From Cystobacterineae bacterium (GTDB taxonomy: Bacteria > Myxococcota > Myxococcia > Myxococcales > Myxococcaceae), in the NCBI GenBank assembly GCA_009782175.1, contig WRKR01000001.1, positions 186,001 to 250,000 of the forward strand: 64,000 nt of DNA. Direction: 5' to 3'. A program made the translations under genes and the position numbers. Shown here piece after piece: positions 17,159-26,911 of this stretch. Every line of letters begins with the position of its first letter. Within the stretch, counting starts at the first letter, position 1. A model generated the notes under the pieces. It did no database searches, was not told the DNA's origin, and saw nothing but the letters and a program-made list of their open reading frames with translations.

Positions 17159-19315
17159 TCAGCGTGCCTTGCGGATTTCTGCCAATACGGCTTTTGCAGA
17201 GTCCTCAATGCGCGTCCCCGGGCCAAATACGGCCTTCGCTCCCGCCTCAAACAAAAACGCATAGTCCTGAGGAGGTATGACGCCACCTACAAAAACCACT
17301 ATGTCACCGGCGCCCTGCGCCTTCAATGCCTCAAGCAGACTCGGCACCAGCGTCTTGTGGCCCGCAGCCAATGTCGAAACGCCAACAGCGTGCACATCGT
17401 TTTCTATGGCCTGGCGCGCGGCTTCCTCGGGCGTTTGGAACAGGGGCCCTACATCAATGTCAAAGCCTAAGTCCGCAAAGGCCGTCGCCACCACCTTCGC
17501 CCCTCTGTCATGCCCGTCTTGCCCCAGCTTTGCTACCATTATGCGCGGCCGCCGCCCCTCCTCCTTTGCGAAAGCATCTATCTCCGTCTTCAACGCCTCC
17601 CAACTGCTGTTTCCGCTGACAACCGAAGCATAGACGCCCGAAATGGTTTGCTGCGTTGCGCGAAAACGCCCCCACACCTTTGCCAAGGCTTCTGAAATTT
17701 CTCCCAATGTCGCACGCGAGCGCATGGCCTCTATGCTTAACGCCAAGGTGTTGCCCTCGCCCGTTTCTGCCGCCTTTGTCAGCGCTGCCAATGCCGCTTC
17801 TACTTTGGCGTTGTCGCGCTTTTCGCGCACGGCTTTGAGGCGCGCAATTTGGGCCTCGCGCACGGCGTGGTTGTCTATTTCCAAAGTTTCAACGGCGTCT
17901 TCTTTGGCAAGCCTGTATTTGTTGACGCCGACAATGGTGTCTTTGCCTGAGTCAATGCGCGCCTGCTTTTCTGCGGCGCATTGCTCTACTTGCATTTTGG
18001 CCCAGCCGCTTTCCACCGCTTTTGTCATCCCCCCCATGGCTTCTACTTCTTCAATAATTTTCCAGGCTTTGTCGGCCAAGTCCTGCGTGAGTTTTTCTAT
18101 TAAATAGGAGCCTGCCCATGGATCCACCACCTTGCAAATGTGGGTCTCCTCTTGAATAATCAGCTGCGTGTTTCGTGCAATGCGCGACGAAAAGTCCGAG
18201 GGCAAAGCAATGGCTTCATCCAAAGCGTTGGTGTGCAGGGACTGTGTTCCACCAAAAACAGCGGCCATGGCTTCAATGGCGGTGCGTACCACGTTGTTGT
18301 AGGGATCTTGCTCAGTGAGGGACCAGCCCGAGGTTTGGCAATGCGTGCGCAAAGTCATGGATTTGGGGTTTTTGGGGTTAAATGCGCGCATAATTTTCCA
18401 CCACAACAAACGCGCCGCGCGCAGCTTGGCCACCTCCAAATAGAAATTCATTCCTATGCCGAAGAAAAACGAAAGCCTTCCTGCAAAAAAGTCTATGTCC
18501 ATGCCGCGCGCCAAGGCCGTCTTCACATATTCCTTGCCATCAGCCAAAGTGAAGGCCAACTCCAGGGCCTGCGTCGCTCCGGCCTCTTGTATGTGGTAGC
18601 CGGAAATGGAAATGGAGTTAAACTTGGGCATGTGCTTTGCGGTATATTCCATAATATCCGCAATAATGCGCATGGAGGGCTTCGGGGGGTATATATAGGT
18701 GTTGCGGACCATAAACTCTTTGAGGATGTCGTTTTGAATGGTCCCCGAAAGCTTCTCTTGGCTGACGCCCTGCTCCTCCGCCGCCACCACATAGCCTGCC
18801 AGCACGGGCAGCACCGCCCCATTCATCGTCATGGAAACGGAAACCTTGTCCAGCGGAATTCCGTCAAAGAGAATTTTCATGTCCTCAACAGAGTCAATGG
18901 CCACACCGGCTTTGCCCACGTCGCCGGGGACGCGCTCGTGGTCCGAGTCATAGCCCCGGTGCGTGGCCAAATCGAAAGCCACGGAAACCCCCTGCCCTCC
19001 CGCCGCCAGCGCTTTGCGGTAAAAAGCATTGGAGGCTTCCGCCGTGGAAAAGCCCGCATATTGGCGTATGGTCCACGGGCGCACGGCATACATGGTGGCT
19101 TGGGGGCCGCGGATGAAGGGCTCAAAGCCGGGCAGCGTGTCCGCATAGGGCAAGTCGGCGACGTCCTGCTTGGTATAGAGGGGTTTGACGACAACCCCCT
19201 CCGGTGTCACCCAGTTGAGTTTTTCTATGTCGCCTTCAGGGGCGGATTTGGAGGCGGCTTTTTCCCAGGCATTTAAATTTTGAGAGTCATTCAGTGTGTT
19301 TTTTTCGCTGGACAT
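17159..19315 (-). CDS. scpA: Methylmalonyl-CoA mutase, large (B12-binding) subunit
   Basis: This enzyme interconverts succinyl-CoA and methylmalonyl-CoA. At 718 residues it has the normal length of a catalytic subunit, with an N-terminal TIM barrel containing the [15 protein letters not shown] and [11 protein letters not shown] active-site segments. The C-terminal cobalamin domain shows DGHDRG near residue 600, supplying the axial His, and the GVSTLAAGH motif. No small subunit gene is adjacent, so it is probably a homodimer. The start at 19315 has AGGGG 7 bases upstream. The spacer to meaB contains imperfect repeats of an ACGCTGAC element that overlaps the stop codon. Confidence 0.96.
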   Translation of the reverse strand: MSSEKNTLNDSQNLNAWEKAASKSAPEGDIEKLNWVTPEGVVVKPLYTKQDVADLPYADTLPGFEPFIRGPQATMYAVRPWTIRQYAGFSTAEASNAFYRKALAAGGQGVSVAFDLATHRGYDSDHERVPGDVGKAGVAIDSVEDMKILFDGIPLDKVSVSMTMNGAVLPVLAGYVVAAEEQGVSQEKLSGTIQNDILKEFMVRNTYIYPPKPSMRIIADIMEYTAKHMPKFNSISISGYHIQEAGATQALELAFTLADGKEYVKTALARGMDIDFFAGRLSFFFGIGMNFYLEVAKLRAARLLWWKIMRAFNPKNPKSMTLRTHCQTSGWSLTEQDPYNNVVRTAIEAMAAVFGGTQSLHTNALDEAIALPSDFSSRIARNTQLIIQEETHICKVVDPWAGSYLIEKLTQDLADKAWKIIEEVEAMGGMTKAVESGWAKMQVEQCAAEKQARIDSGKDTIVGVNKYRLAKEDAVETLEIDNHAVREAQIARLKAVREKRDNAKVEAALAALTKAAETGEGNTLALSIEAMRSRATLGEISEALAKVWGRFRATQQTISGVYASVVSGNSSWEALKTEIDAFAKEEGRRPRIMVAKLGQDGHDRGAKVVATAFADLGFDIDVGPLFQTPEEAARQAIENDVHAVGVSTLAAGHKTLVPSLLEALKAQGAGDIVVFVGGVIPPQDYAFLFEAGAKAVFGPGTRIEDSAKAVLAEIRKAR

Positions 19316-19417
19316 GGTTAACCCCTGTGAGTTTTGGCGCGCAGTTTACAGAGTCTTCATGCAATTTAGGGCATACAACTTAGGCTATTTAATTTACACA
19401 GTCGCAGGGAGGGGGGG

Positions 19418-19473
19418 AAGCTGAATTATTGGCCCTACATTATGGGCCTAACATTATTGGCTCAGCGTTATTG
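19418..19473 (-). repeat. 4 x 14-bp tandem repeat starting in the dedA stop codon region
   Basis: Minus-strand units are 19473-19460, 19459-19446, 19445-19432 and 19431-19418, all reading C(A/C)ATAA followed by eight variable bases that include an AG(C) end in the first three. Unit 1 contains the last sense codon and TAA stop of dedA, so the array is a serial copy of the gene's 3' end. Confidence 0.9.
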
Positions 19474-20097
19474 TTTCTTCGCGCTGCGTTGCTTTTTCCA
19501 AAACCACATGCCTATCCACAACACAACAGCCGCAGCCAATATGGCCACCGCCCATGTTTTTCCCCCTTTAATGGCGTTGAAGAGAGTCCTCAATTCATCA
19601 CCGAAAGCCCGACCCAGGAAGACAAAAATGGGAGCTGAAGCAAGGGCCGCAATGCTGTCATAGAGGAGAAAGCGCCCATATTTCAGGCGTACGGAGCCGG
19701 CAATAAAATAGGTAATGGCTCGAAGCCCCGGCATAAAACGCGCCACCATCACCACTTTGTCGCCATATTTTTCAAAAATCCGCTCCACCTTGGCACGTTT
19801 TTCAGGTGTTATGAGGCGCCCCCAAAAGCCCTTCTTCTGCTTCGTCCCTACGTTGGCACCCAACTTGCGCCCCATAAAGTAGATGATGCTGTCGCCTATT
19901 ATAATCCCCAAATAGCCCGTTAACATCATCCCCCACAGCGTCGCCTTCTCTTCATAGGCTAAATAGCCCCCCAAAATCAGAGAAATGTCCTCTGGAAGCG
20001 GCACCCCCAAACCACACATAATTAAAATGCCAAAAATGAGCCCGTATGCCGCAGCACCTTCTACACCCTCCACCAATGCTAAGAGAAAATCCTCCAT
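19468..20097 (-). CDS. DedA family membrane protein
   Basis: This 209-residue integral membrane protein of the DedA/SNARE-associated family is needed for envelope integrity; members act as lipid flippases or transporters. Family signatures are LGVPLPEDISLILGGYLA near residues 30-47, a GDSIIYFMGRKLG re-entrant segment, and the RFMPGLRAITYFIAG motif around 120-134 with conserved Arg and Pro. There are four to five hydrophobic segments and a basic C-terminus (KKQRSAKK). The start abuts the second copy of a 14-bp repeat derived from the end of miaB. Confidence 0.9.
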   Translation of the reverse strand: MEDFLLALVEGVEGAAAYGLIFGILIMCGLGVPLPEDISLILGGYLAYEEKATLWGMMLTGYLGIIIGDSIIYFMGRKLGANVGTKQKKGFWGRLITPEKRAKVERIFEKYGDKVVMVARFMPGLRAITYFIAGSVRLKYGRFLLYDSIAALASAPIFVFLGRAFGDELRTLFNAIKGGKTWAVAILAAAVVLWIGMWFWKKQRSAKKQ

Positions 20098-20125
20098 ATG
20101 TATTAACCCACTTGTATTAACTCAC
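20098..20125 (-). repeat. 2 x 14-bp tandem repeat, miaB stop to dedA start
   Basis: GTGAGTTAATACAA (20125-20112) contains the miaB TAA stop. GTGGGTTAATACAT (20111-20098) follows and touches the dedA ATG. Identity is 12 of 14. Confidence 0.9.
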
Positions 20126-21496
20126 CGGCTGAAAAACAGAATGCAATGGCATTTGAGCACGCGTTTCTTCAATAGCGTGCGCGCTGCCCAAACGCTTTCC
20201 AAACAACGCACTGGAGCTTGATCGAATAATGTCTATGTCAACCAACTCGCCTACCTTGGCCTCTCCTTCAAAATTTACCGTCCGGTTTTGGGGCGTCTTC
20301 CCATAAAGGCGTCCCGGGTTTTGCTTGGAGTTGCCTTCGACCAATACTTTTGCAACCCCGCCTATTTCCCTTTGGAAAAGCTCAGCGCTGATCTGCTTCT
20401 GGAGCGCTTGCAAACGCTCTAAACGCTCTATTTTCACTTCGTGAGGCAATTTCCCCCATTCCTCCTCCTTCAATGCAGCCAAAGTTTTGGGCCGCGCAGA
20501 AAATACAAAAGAAAACTGTCCATCAAACCTTGCCTTCTCCGTCAGCTCCAAAGTTTTTTCAAAATCCGCCTCACGCTCCCCGGGAAAGCCCACAATTATA
20601 TCCGTCGTCACAGCAATGTCCGGGCGAGCAGCGCGAAGCTTAGCCAGAAGCTCCATATAGGCGCTGGCCGTATAATTCCTTCGCATGCGTTTGAGCACAG
20701 CGTCAGAGCCGCTTTGCACGGGCAGGTGAATGTGTGGCGCAATTTTGGGCTCCACACGGAATGCCTCCACCAACTCCGCCGACAAGTCCCTCGGGTGGCT
20801 CGTCGTAAACCTCAAGCGCTTAAGCCCCGGAAGCTTGGCCACCCGGAGAAGCAGCTCTGCAAAAGAAATGCCCCCGGCATAGGAGTTTACGTTTTGCCCA
20901 AGCAAAGTCAGCTCTCGCACGCCCACCGAAAGCAAGCTTTGGGCTTGCGCCAAAACCTCTTCGTGGGGGCGGCTTATTTCGCGGCCTCGCGTGTGGGGCA
21001 CAACGCAATAGGCGCATAGGTTGTCGCAGCCCTTCATAATGGTAATAAACTCTGAAGCCTTGCCGCGGGAAGTTTCTCCCTCCGCTTTCAAAAAGGCATA
21101 GTGCGCTGCCTCCTCCCACGCCGTCTCTATTATGGGTTTTCCCGTCTCTTCCAGCGCCTTCAATATTTCAGGCAGCTTCTTCACCGCATCCGTCCCAAAA
21201 ATAAAATCCACAAAGGGTGCCTTCTTCAGCAACTTTTCCTTCTCTTGTTGGGCTACGCAGCCGCCCACCCCTATCCAAGCGCCGCGCATTAACTTTATAA
21301 GCCTATAGCGCCCCAGGGCTGACAAAAGCTTGTCTTCTGCTTTTTCGCGGATGGAGCAGGTATTTAATAAAATTAAGTCCGCTTCTTCAGGCGTGGGGGT
21401 GGGGCAATAGCCCATAGGGGCCAAAAGCTCTCCCATGCGCAAGCTGTCATATACATTCATCTGACAGCCGAAGGTGTGTATAAAATAGCGCTTCAT
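20117..21496 (-). CDS. miaB: tRNA-2-methylthio-N6-dimethylallyladenosine synthase MiaB
   Basis: MiaB is a radical-SAM methylthiotransferase acting on i6A37 of tRNAs. The 459-residue product has the three N-terminal cluster cysteines (TFGCQMN near residue 10, LNTCSIR near 45, GGCVAQQ near 80). The radical SAM motif CDNLCAYC lies near 155, and a C-terminal TRAM domain ends in LVDIDI. Start 21496 gives the canonical MKRYFIHTFGC beginning; a longer frame to 21538 is repeat-derived. It lies directly upstream of dedA. Confidence 0.95.
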   Translation of the reverse strand: MKRYFIHTFGCQMNVYDSLRMGELLAPMGYCPTPTPEEADLILLNTCSIREKAEDKLLSALGRYRLIKLMRGAWIGVGGCVAQQEKEKLLKKAPFVDFIFGTDAVKKLPEILKALEETGKPIIETAWEEAAHYAFLKAEGETSRGKASEFITIMKGCDNLCAYCVVPHTRGREISRPHEEVLAQAQSLLSVGVRELTLLGQNVNSYAGGISFAELLLRVAKLPGLKRLRFTTSHPRDLSAELVEAFRVEPKIAPHIHLPVQSGSDAVLKRMRRNYTASAYMELLAKLRAARPDIAVTTDIIVGFPGEREADFEKTLELTEKARFDGQFSFVFSARPKTLAALKEEEWGKLPHEVKIERLERLQALQKQISAELFQREIGGVAKVLVEGNSKQNPGRLYGKTPQNRTVNFEGEAKVGELVDIDIIRSSSSALFGKRLGSAHAIEETRAQMPLHSVFQPVS

Positions 21497-21530
21497 CGTT
21501 GGCTTCTTAACATGCAACTTCTTTCCCAAG

Positions 21531-21560
21531 CAGTCCATTTATAGGCAGTCCATTGCCAAA
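21531..21560. repeat. 2 x 15-bp tandem repeat upstream of miaB
   Basis: CAGTCCATTTATAGG (21531-21545) and CAGTCCATTGCCAAA (21546-21560) share the first nine bases. Confidence 0.6.
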
Positions 21561-21641
21561 AAAATCCAACAATGTGGCTTTGGGCGCTTCATTAGCTTGT
21601 GTCGGGTGTATTTGCCAACTTTAAGCATATGTTTTTGGAGC

Positions 21642-21681
21642 CACGTGTTTTGGGAGTGGAGCACGTGTTTTGGGGAATGCC
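21642..21681. repeat. 2 x 20-bp tandem repeat downstream of the rlmD-like gene
   Basis: CACGTGTTTTGGG starts both 21642-21661 and 21662-21681. It lies just past the stop codon (21685-21687) of the methyltransferase gene. Confidence 0.8.
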
Positions 21682-21684
21682 TGT

Positions 21685-23049
21685 TCAAGCTGCAGGGGGG
21701 TTAAACACAAAAGCCATCAAAGACTCTATGTGGTGCGTCTGCGGGAAGAAATCAAACAGTTGCAGGCGTATGGGGGAAAACCCCTCTTGTTGAAGCTCGG
21801 CCGCGTCCCTGGCCAAACTCGAAGGGTTGCAGGAAATATAAAAAACATATTGGGCACCCAATTGTTTTGACCAGCGGCCAATTCCCGCAGCTCCCTGTCT
21901 GGGTGGATCTAAAACAATGCAATCAAAACGCTTGGCCTCTTGGATCAGCCCTTTAACAACATGGGCTGCGTTGCCCACAATAAAGCGAACGGCGGAGGGG
22001 TTGGGTTGTTGTCGCGTGTTGGAAGCAGCCAATGAATGGAGGGTGCGTGTCCTCTCAAACCACATTTTTTGGGCAAGGCTCAGGGCCAGGTTGTCGCTTT
22101 CTATGGCCCACAGCTCCCTTACCAGTCTGGCCACCGCCCATGTGAAATTTCCATTGCCTGAAAACAACTCCAAAACAGAAAGCTCTGAGAGGTTTTCAAC
22201 CAAGGCTTTAAGCCAGGCGATGAGGGTGCGCAAAAGCTGTATATTCATGGGCCCATTGGCTTGAGCAAAAACCCCGGGGTGCATATAAGCAAAGCCCCAA
22301 TCCCTCAGGCAGACTTTGCCCTCCTCTTTGCTTTTTCCACAGCGTCCTTGCAGCCAAAGCCCTGCTATGCCCAAGGCCTCCCTTGTCCTCTTTGCCAATT
22401 TGATGTGCTTCTCTTGGAGTTTGGATTTCAACCTCAACCCTATGGCTATTTCGCCTTGCCCTTCTAATAACTCCAGCTCCTCCAAGTCTTCCATTGCCTC
22501 CCCCCAGGCCTCGCAAAAAGCACCCGGCAAATGCTGCAAGGCGGGTACCAGCACAGGGCAAAAGTCTATGGCTGTGCATGCAGCGCTGTTTTTGAGGTGA
22601 AAGCCCAAACGCTTCCCCGCGCGCCCAAGCCTGGCTCTTCGGCGATAGCCCAAAACACATGCGTCGGCCGCCATGGGGTGCAGCTCATAGCTGCTTGGAG
22701 GAATTTTTCCCATGCGCTCCAGCGTTGACAACATTAAACTCTGTTTAAATTCGCGCTGCCGCTCCTCCTCCATCGCCATCCAATCACAGCCGCCGCAGCG
22801 CTCAAAGTGCGGGCACGGCGGTGTGCGGCGAGCTTTGGAGGGCTCTATTATTTTTAAAAGCTTGGCGCGTTGTTGGCCATTTTGGCCATTGGGTTTGCTC
22901 ACCCATACGCGTTCCTGGGGGAAAGCACCCGGAATAAACAAAGCCCGCCCCTCCAACAAAGCAATGCCTTCTCCGGACTGCGCCAACCTCAAAACCTCAC
23001 AAACCCATTTTGTTGAAGTGTCCACAGCGCTTTTTAAATTTTGGCCCAA
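21685..23049 (-). CDS. rlmD: RlmD/RumA-family 23S rRNA (uracil-5-)-methyltransferase
   Basis: This 454-residue SAM-dependent RNA m5U methyltransferase has an N-terminal TRAM-like segment (GEGIALLEGRALFIPGAFPQE). An Fe-S cluster set CPHFERCGGCDW comes near residues 79-90. A SAM-binding VLELFSGNGNF follows around 290, then VLDPPRQGA and the catalytic cysteine YISCNP. Family members modify U1939 or U747 of 23S rRNA and I cannot decide between them. The start is uncertain: the frame opens with TTG at 23049, and a GTG at 23025 is an alternative. It follows the histidine kinase gene by 15 bases. Confidence 0.9.
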   Translation of the reverse strand: MGQNLKSAVDTSTKWVCEVLRLAQSGEGIALLEGRALFIPGAFPQERVWVSKPNGQNGQQRAKLLKIIEPSKARRTPPCPHFERCGGCDWMAMEEERQREFKQSLMLSTLERMGKIPPSSYELHPMAADACVLGYRRRARLGRAGKRLGFHLKNSAACTAIDFCPVLVPALQHLPGAFCEAWGEAMEDLEELELLEGQGEIAIGLRLKSKLQEKHIKLAKRTREALGIAGLWLQGRCGKSKEEGKVCLRDWGFAYMHPGVFAQANGPMNIQLLRTLIAWLKALVENLSELSVLELFSGNGNFTWAVARLVRELWAIESDNLALSLAQKMWFERTRTLHSLAASNTRQQPNPSAVRFIVGNAAHVVKGLIQEAKRFDCIVLDPPRQGAAGIGRWSKQLGAQYVFYISCNPSSLARDAAELQQEGFSPIRLQLFDFFPQTHHIESLMAFVFNPPAA

Positions 23050-23064
23050 GCTTTGAAAGCATAA

Positions 23065-24627
23065 TCAAGAAAAATCCAATGGGCCAGGTAATTCAAACCA
23101 AAAATTGCTTCCCTCTCCTGGAGCGCTTTCAACGCCAATGCGCCCTCCATGCAATTCAACAATGGCCCTCGCAATGGCCAACCCCAAGCCCGCTCCACCA
23201 CCGGTTTTGGCCGTCCGGTTGCCCAGTTGGGAAAAGCGTTGAAATAATTTTCCAACCTGCTCAGGCAAAATGCCAGGGCCTTTGTCTTCAACTTGAAAAC
23301 GCAAATTGGCCTCTGGTGTTAATGCTGTCCTCACACATACTTCTGTATTGGGAGGGGCAAAGCTGATGGCATTGGCAATTAAATTGGTCAGCGTTTGAAT
23401 AATGCGATCTTTATCACACCAAATGGAAGCATTCACAACGGCATGCTGGGCCAGCAATTTTATATGCCGGGCGACAGCCATGGGACGCAACAGAATGAGA
23501 ATGCCTTCTATCAATTTGGCAACAGGCTCAAATTGGGGTTGCAACTTAATGTGGCCTGTTTCTAAGCGCTCTATTTCGAGTATGTCATTGACCAAACGTA
23601 CGAGGCGATCTGTGTTTTCCTGAGCGAGGCTGAGCAATTCTTTCACCTCTGCCTTGGACAAATCCGCATCAAACAAAGAAAGTGCCCCACGCAACACCGT
23701 CAGGGGTGTACGCAGCTCATGTGAAATGGTCGCAATAAACTCGTCTTTCATTTTTTCAATGCGTTTGCGCTCTGAAGCATCACGCACCACCAAAGTGAAA
23801 GTCCTTGAGCCTCGCCGCAGCAAACGTCCTGCTCGCACGTCAACGGTTATAGGCTCACCAGAGTCTTTCCGCGCGGTCATTTCCATGGTTTCTAAAATGG
23901 CAAGCAGGTTGGAGGTTGCATAGGGGTTGCGGATGCTGCTTTTTCCTTCGGAAAACAAGTTGGGCAAAAAACGCCTAATCGGCTGACCAATAATTCGAAG
24001 GCGATCGATCCCAAACAGTTTTTCAACCGTATGGTTCGCACTTGAAATCGCCCCAGAAGCATCCACCGTCAAAACAACATCTGTTAAAGAGTCAAACACC
24101 GCTATGAGGAATGAATCATCAGAGTTCTCTGAGGCACTCGAGCAAAGCCTTTCGTCAAGCGCTTCCATTAACATTCCTGCAATGCTTGAAAATGCCACAA
24201 CCAAATGCGGTGGCAACAGTCGAGCTTGCAGATCAAACGCGCAAAGCATTCCTATGGCTTCGCCATTGCTCGTCCGCAGCGGAATGCCCGCATAGGCTTT
24301 CATTTTCGTGGCTTTGGTAAACGTCAAATTCGCATAACGCAAATCTGTGCTTAAATCCGGAATGAGTGTGGGCTGTGCGCTCAAAATGGCTTTTGCGCAA
24401 ACAGAGTTTTCCCTGTCAAACTCGCATTCAGAAACGCCTATGGTCGCAACAAAACGCTGCACATTTTCTCCAACAACAGAAACAGCTGCCATCGGAAACC
24501 CTGTCAGCTTGCATGTCATTTCCAGGGTTTTTTGAAGCAAGCCCCGTGGGAAACCCTCTGCAGGCAAAAGACGCTCCAAAGAGCGCAGTCGACTGGCTTC
24601 ATTTGGAGGCTTTGTGGTTTGCTCCAT
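23065..24627 (-). CDS. GAF-PAS sensor histidine kinase
   Basis: This 520-residue soluble kinase has an N-terminal GAF domain (about residues 25-165, including the IGVSECEFDRENSVCA and YAGIPLRT segments). It is followed by a PAS domain (about 180-295), the H-box ISHELRTPLT near residue 305, and a HATPase domain with N box (NLIANAISFAPP), VEDKGPGI and GGAGLGLAIARAIVE. No transmembrane segments are seen, so it senses a cytoplasmic signal. It starts one base after the stop of the receiver gene, and the pair presumably works in one phosphorelay. Confidence 0.93.
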   Translation of the reverse strand: MEQTTKPPNEASRLRSLERLLPAEGFPRGLLQKTLEMTCKLTGFPMAAVSVVGENVQRFVATIGVSECEFDRENSVCAKAILSAQPTLIPDLSTDLRYANLTFTKATKMKAYAGIPLRTSNGEAIGMLCAFDLQARLLPPHLVVAFSSIAGMLMEALDERLCSSASENSDDSFLIAVFDSLTDVVLTVDASGAISSANHTVEKLFGIDRLRIIGQPIRRFLPNLFSEGKSSIRNPYATSNLLAILETMEMTARKDSGEPITVDVRAGRLLRRGSRTFTLVVRDASERKRIEKMKDEFIATISHELRTPLTVLRGALSLFDADLSKAEVKELLSLAQENTDRLVRLVNDILEIERLETGHIKLQPQFEPVAKLIEGILILLRPMAVARHIKLLAQHAVVNASIWCDKDRIIQTLTNLIANAISFAPPNTEVCVRTALTPEANLRFQVEDKGPGILPEQVGKLFQRFSQLGNRTAKTGGGAGLGLAIARAIVELHGGRIGVESAPGEGSNFWFELPGPLDFS

Positions 24628-24628
24628 T

Positions 24629-25015
24629 TTATTCCTTTTTGAGAATTTCTTTTATATGGCGGTTGAGCTCAATAGGATCGAAAGGTTTTTCCAGAATGCG
24701 GCTTATGCCCCATTGCGCCAGATCTTCAGGCAATCGAGAACAAGCATAGGCTGTCAAAAGCACCACCGGCACCCCTTGCATGTTCGGCATCTCACGCAAT
24801 GCACGGAGCGTCATCTCCCCATCCATATGGGGCATGCACATGTCCAAAATAACAACTTTAAACTGATTTTTTTGAATTAATTTAAGAGCTTCTTCGCCGC
24901 TCCCCACTGCAATAACATGAAAACCCCCTAGACGTGTTAAAGCAAGGTTGACAATCTTTCGGATGTCCGGATCGTCGTCAATAACCAATAAAGAGGGTGC
25001 TTCAGGCGCTGGCAA
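24629..25015 (-). CDS. Single-domain response regulator (CheY-like receiver)
   Basis: This 128-residue stand-alone receiver shows the acidic pair IDDDPD near residues 11-16, the phospho-accepting Asp in VILDMCMPHMDG near residue 57, Thr/Ala in LLTAY, and the conserved Lys in LEKPFD. It has no output domain. It is translationally adjacent to the GAF-PAS kinase and divergent from the Hpt gene, with 44 bases between starts. This suggests kinase-to-receiver-to-Hpt phosphate flow. Confidence 0.94.
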   Translation of the reverse strand: MPAPEAPSLLVIDDDPDIRKIVNLALTRLGGFHVIAVGSGEEALKLIQKNQFKVVILDMCMPHMDGEMTLRALREMPNMQGVPVVLLTAYACSRLPEDLAQWGISRILEKPFDPIELNRHIKEILKKE

Positions 25016-25059
25016 CTGTCGCCCCTTCCTGTTTGAAACAGCATTCTGAGCACAAGCTT

Positions 25060-26112
25060 ATGTCCGTCACACTCTTCATTGTTGGAAAAGAAACAACTCC
25101 CTTCACCCCATTAAAAGAATTATTAAATACATATGCCATCGAAACCGTTTTTGTTCAAAAAACGCAAACAATAGTTAACAAACAAAACGCGGAAGGCTTT
25201 GTATTTCTGGAAAACACACAAGCAGAGGAATGGATAAGCTCCTCTCATCCTCCACTGCCCAGCTTGTTGCTTCCGGAGTCCTTCCCTCCTCCCATTCCTT
25301 TCAAAAAATTGGCTGAAAGTGGCATGCGTTTAATGCCCAGAGAAACGGACGGCCACTTTCTGGCAAAGTTGCTTTTTCTGGATATGGAGCTTCACCGCTT
25401 TCCAAAATCCATTGCCAGCTTAGATCATAAAACGCAACAGTCCATGCTGTCCATTTTTGAAGAATTTCGCCACACACTTGGCGAGGTGCACCTTCAACTC
25501 AACACGCTTATGGCTCAGCTATATAAGCATCCAAACGCCGAAAAAACACGTTTGGAATTTCGAGCCATCGTCCATCGTCTGGCAGGAAGCGCCGGCAGCT
25601 ATGGTTTTATGGCACTCTCAAAAATAGCCAGAGCTCTGGAGCATGCCATTGACAAGCAAGAGACTTCCAAAATTCACAACCTCTCTCAGGAATTTCTTGA
25701 AATGCTTTCATTGCTTTTGCCCCACAAAACACATGAGCCTCCTCTTTCAAAAACTTTTTTGATCTATGCTCCCAACCAACAAACTCGAAACCAATACCTG
25801 CATGGGTTTCAAAGCTTAAATTTCAATACTGTGTGGGGAATGGACTGGGCAGAATGTTGGAAATTGGCACAAAGCTATGCTCTCAGCGGCGCCATATTAT
25901 ATATGGACAACCTCCCTCTAAGCTCCTGGCCTCCGCTTTTTGAAGCACTGGGCAGCTCCCCTGCATTTGCCGCACTGCCCAAACACTTGGTGAAACACCA
26001 TCCGAATGAGGCAGAAAAAACCTGCGCTGCCCAATTGGGTTGCCAGGGCCTTGGCACTCCCCCTGCAACATTTGAAGAAATGGCGCAAATGCTTCAAGAG
26101 AAAGGGGAATGA
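25060..26112 (+). CDS. Hpt-domain phosphotransfer protein with degenerate receiver-like flanks
   Basis: The central part of this 350-residue protein is an Hpt domain. IVHRLAGSAGSYGF near residues 170-183 carries the phospho-accepting His and the typical GSAGSYG turn, followed by RALEHAI. The N-terminal 100 residues and the C-terminal 110 residues have alternating hydrophobic strands like receiver domains, but I see no acidic pocket, so they are called degenerate at low confidence. Start 25060 gives a strand-like beginning MSVTLFIVG. The stop overlaps the start of the endonuclease gene (ATGA). Confidence 0.82.
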   Translation: MSVTLFIVGKETTPFTPLKELLNTYAIETVFVQKTQTIVNKQNAEGFVFLENTQAEEWISSSHPPLPSLLLPESFPPPIPFKKLAESGMRLMPRETDGHFLAKLLFLDMELHRFPKSIASLDHKTQQSMLSIFEEFRHTLGEVHLQLNTLMAQLYKHPNAEKTRLEFRAIVHRLAGSAGSYGFMALSKIARALEHAIDKQETSKIHNLSQEFLEMLSLLLPHKTHEPPLSKTFLIYAPNQQTRNQYLHGFQSLNFNTVWGMDWAECWKLAQSYALSGAILYMDNLPLSSWPPLFEALGSSPAFAALPKHLVKHHPNEAEKTCAAQLGCQGLGTPPATFEEMAQMLQEKGE

Positions 26113-26891
26113 AATACAAACCAAAGCAGCCCAAGCCAAGCTTGTTGGCCTCCATGCTGAGGGCCCTTTTCCTTCTTTCATTTGCTTTGCCCATTTCTCC
26201 AGCATTTGCTGCTGGCAATGTGAAGAATGATTCATTCAGTCAGGCCAAACGCATGCTCTCGCAGAAAGTTTATTTTGATCATCGAATAACGCTTTATTGC
26301 TCTGCCTCCTATGACAAACGAGGCAACATAAGCCTCCCCGAAGGCTTTGAAACAACAAAAGCTCAAAGCCGCGCCTCCCGTATAGAATGGGAGCATATTG
26401 TGCCTGCTGAAAACTTTGGTCGCAGCTTCAGGGAATGGCGCGAAGGCAACCCGCTCTGCGTGGACAGGCACGGCAAAGCATTCAAAGGCCGCAACTGCGC
26501 GGAGAAAGCAAACCGGGAATATCGCTATATGCAAGCCGACATGCACAACCTGGCCCCAGCCATCGGCGCCGTCAATGCAGCACGCAAAAACTATCATTTT
26601 ATGCTCTTGCCTGAGGCGCAAAATGCTTTCGGCATTTGCCCCATGAAAATTGAAGGCAACCGAGCAGAGCCGCCAGAATCCGCACGGGGGATTATTGCCA
26701 GAACCTATCTCTATATGCAGGCCGAATATCCCCGCTATCAAATGGGCAAGCCACAGAAAAAACTGATGGAAGCTTGGAATAAAACCTATCCGCCAGATCA
26801 ATGGGAATGCACCAGAGCACGGCGCATCGCTAAAATTCAGGGCAATGTGAATAAAATTACGGAGGCACGCTGCAAGCACGTGGGGTTATAG
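26109..26891 (+). CDS. endA: Secreted endonuclease I family nuclease
   Basis: This 260-residue protein has an N-terminal signal peptide (LRALFLLSFALPISPAFA) and an endonuclease I domain of the beta-beta-alpha metal type. IEWEHIVPAENFG near residues 92-104 contains the catalytic His, and DMHNLAPAIGAVNAARKNY near 143-161 the metal-binding Asn. Four or more cysteines could form disulfides after export. Members degrade DNA in the periplasm or outside the cell. Translational coupling to the Hpt gene by a 4-base ATGA overlap suggests that nuclease output and the phosphorelay are co-expressed. Confidence 0.93.
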   Translation: MKYKPKQPKPSLLASMLRALFLLSFALPISPAFAAGNVKNDSFSQAKRMLSQKVYFDHRITLYCSASYDKRGNISLPEGFETTKAQSRASRIEWEHIVPAENFGRSFREWREGNPLCVDRHGKAFKGRNCAEKANREYRYMQADMHNLAPAIGAVNAARKNYHFMLLPEAQNAFGICPMKIEGNRAEPPESARGIIARTYLYMQAEYPRYQMGKPQKKLMEAWNKTYPPDQWECTRARRIAKIQGNVNKITEARCKHVGL

Positions 26892-26911
26892 TTTGGTCCG
26901 TCATTGTTGGC

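Noticed and set aside
18140-19276. Long 378-codon open frame antisense to methylmalonyl-CoA mutase
   Set aside because: It is a mirror of a strongly conserved gene. Its protein has no recognisable motif and is rich in His, Arg and Gly, as expected from an antisense frame.
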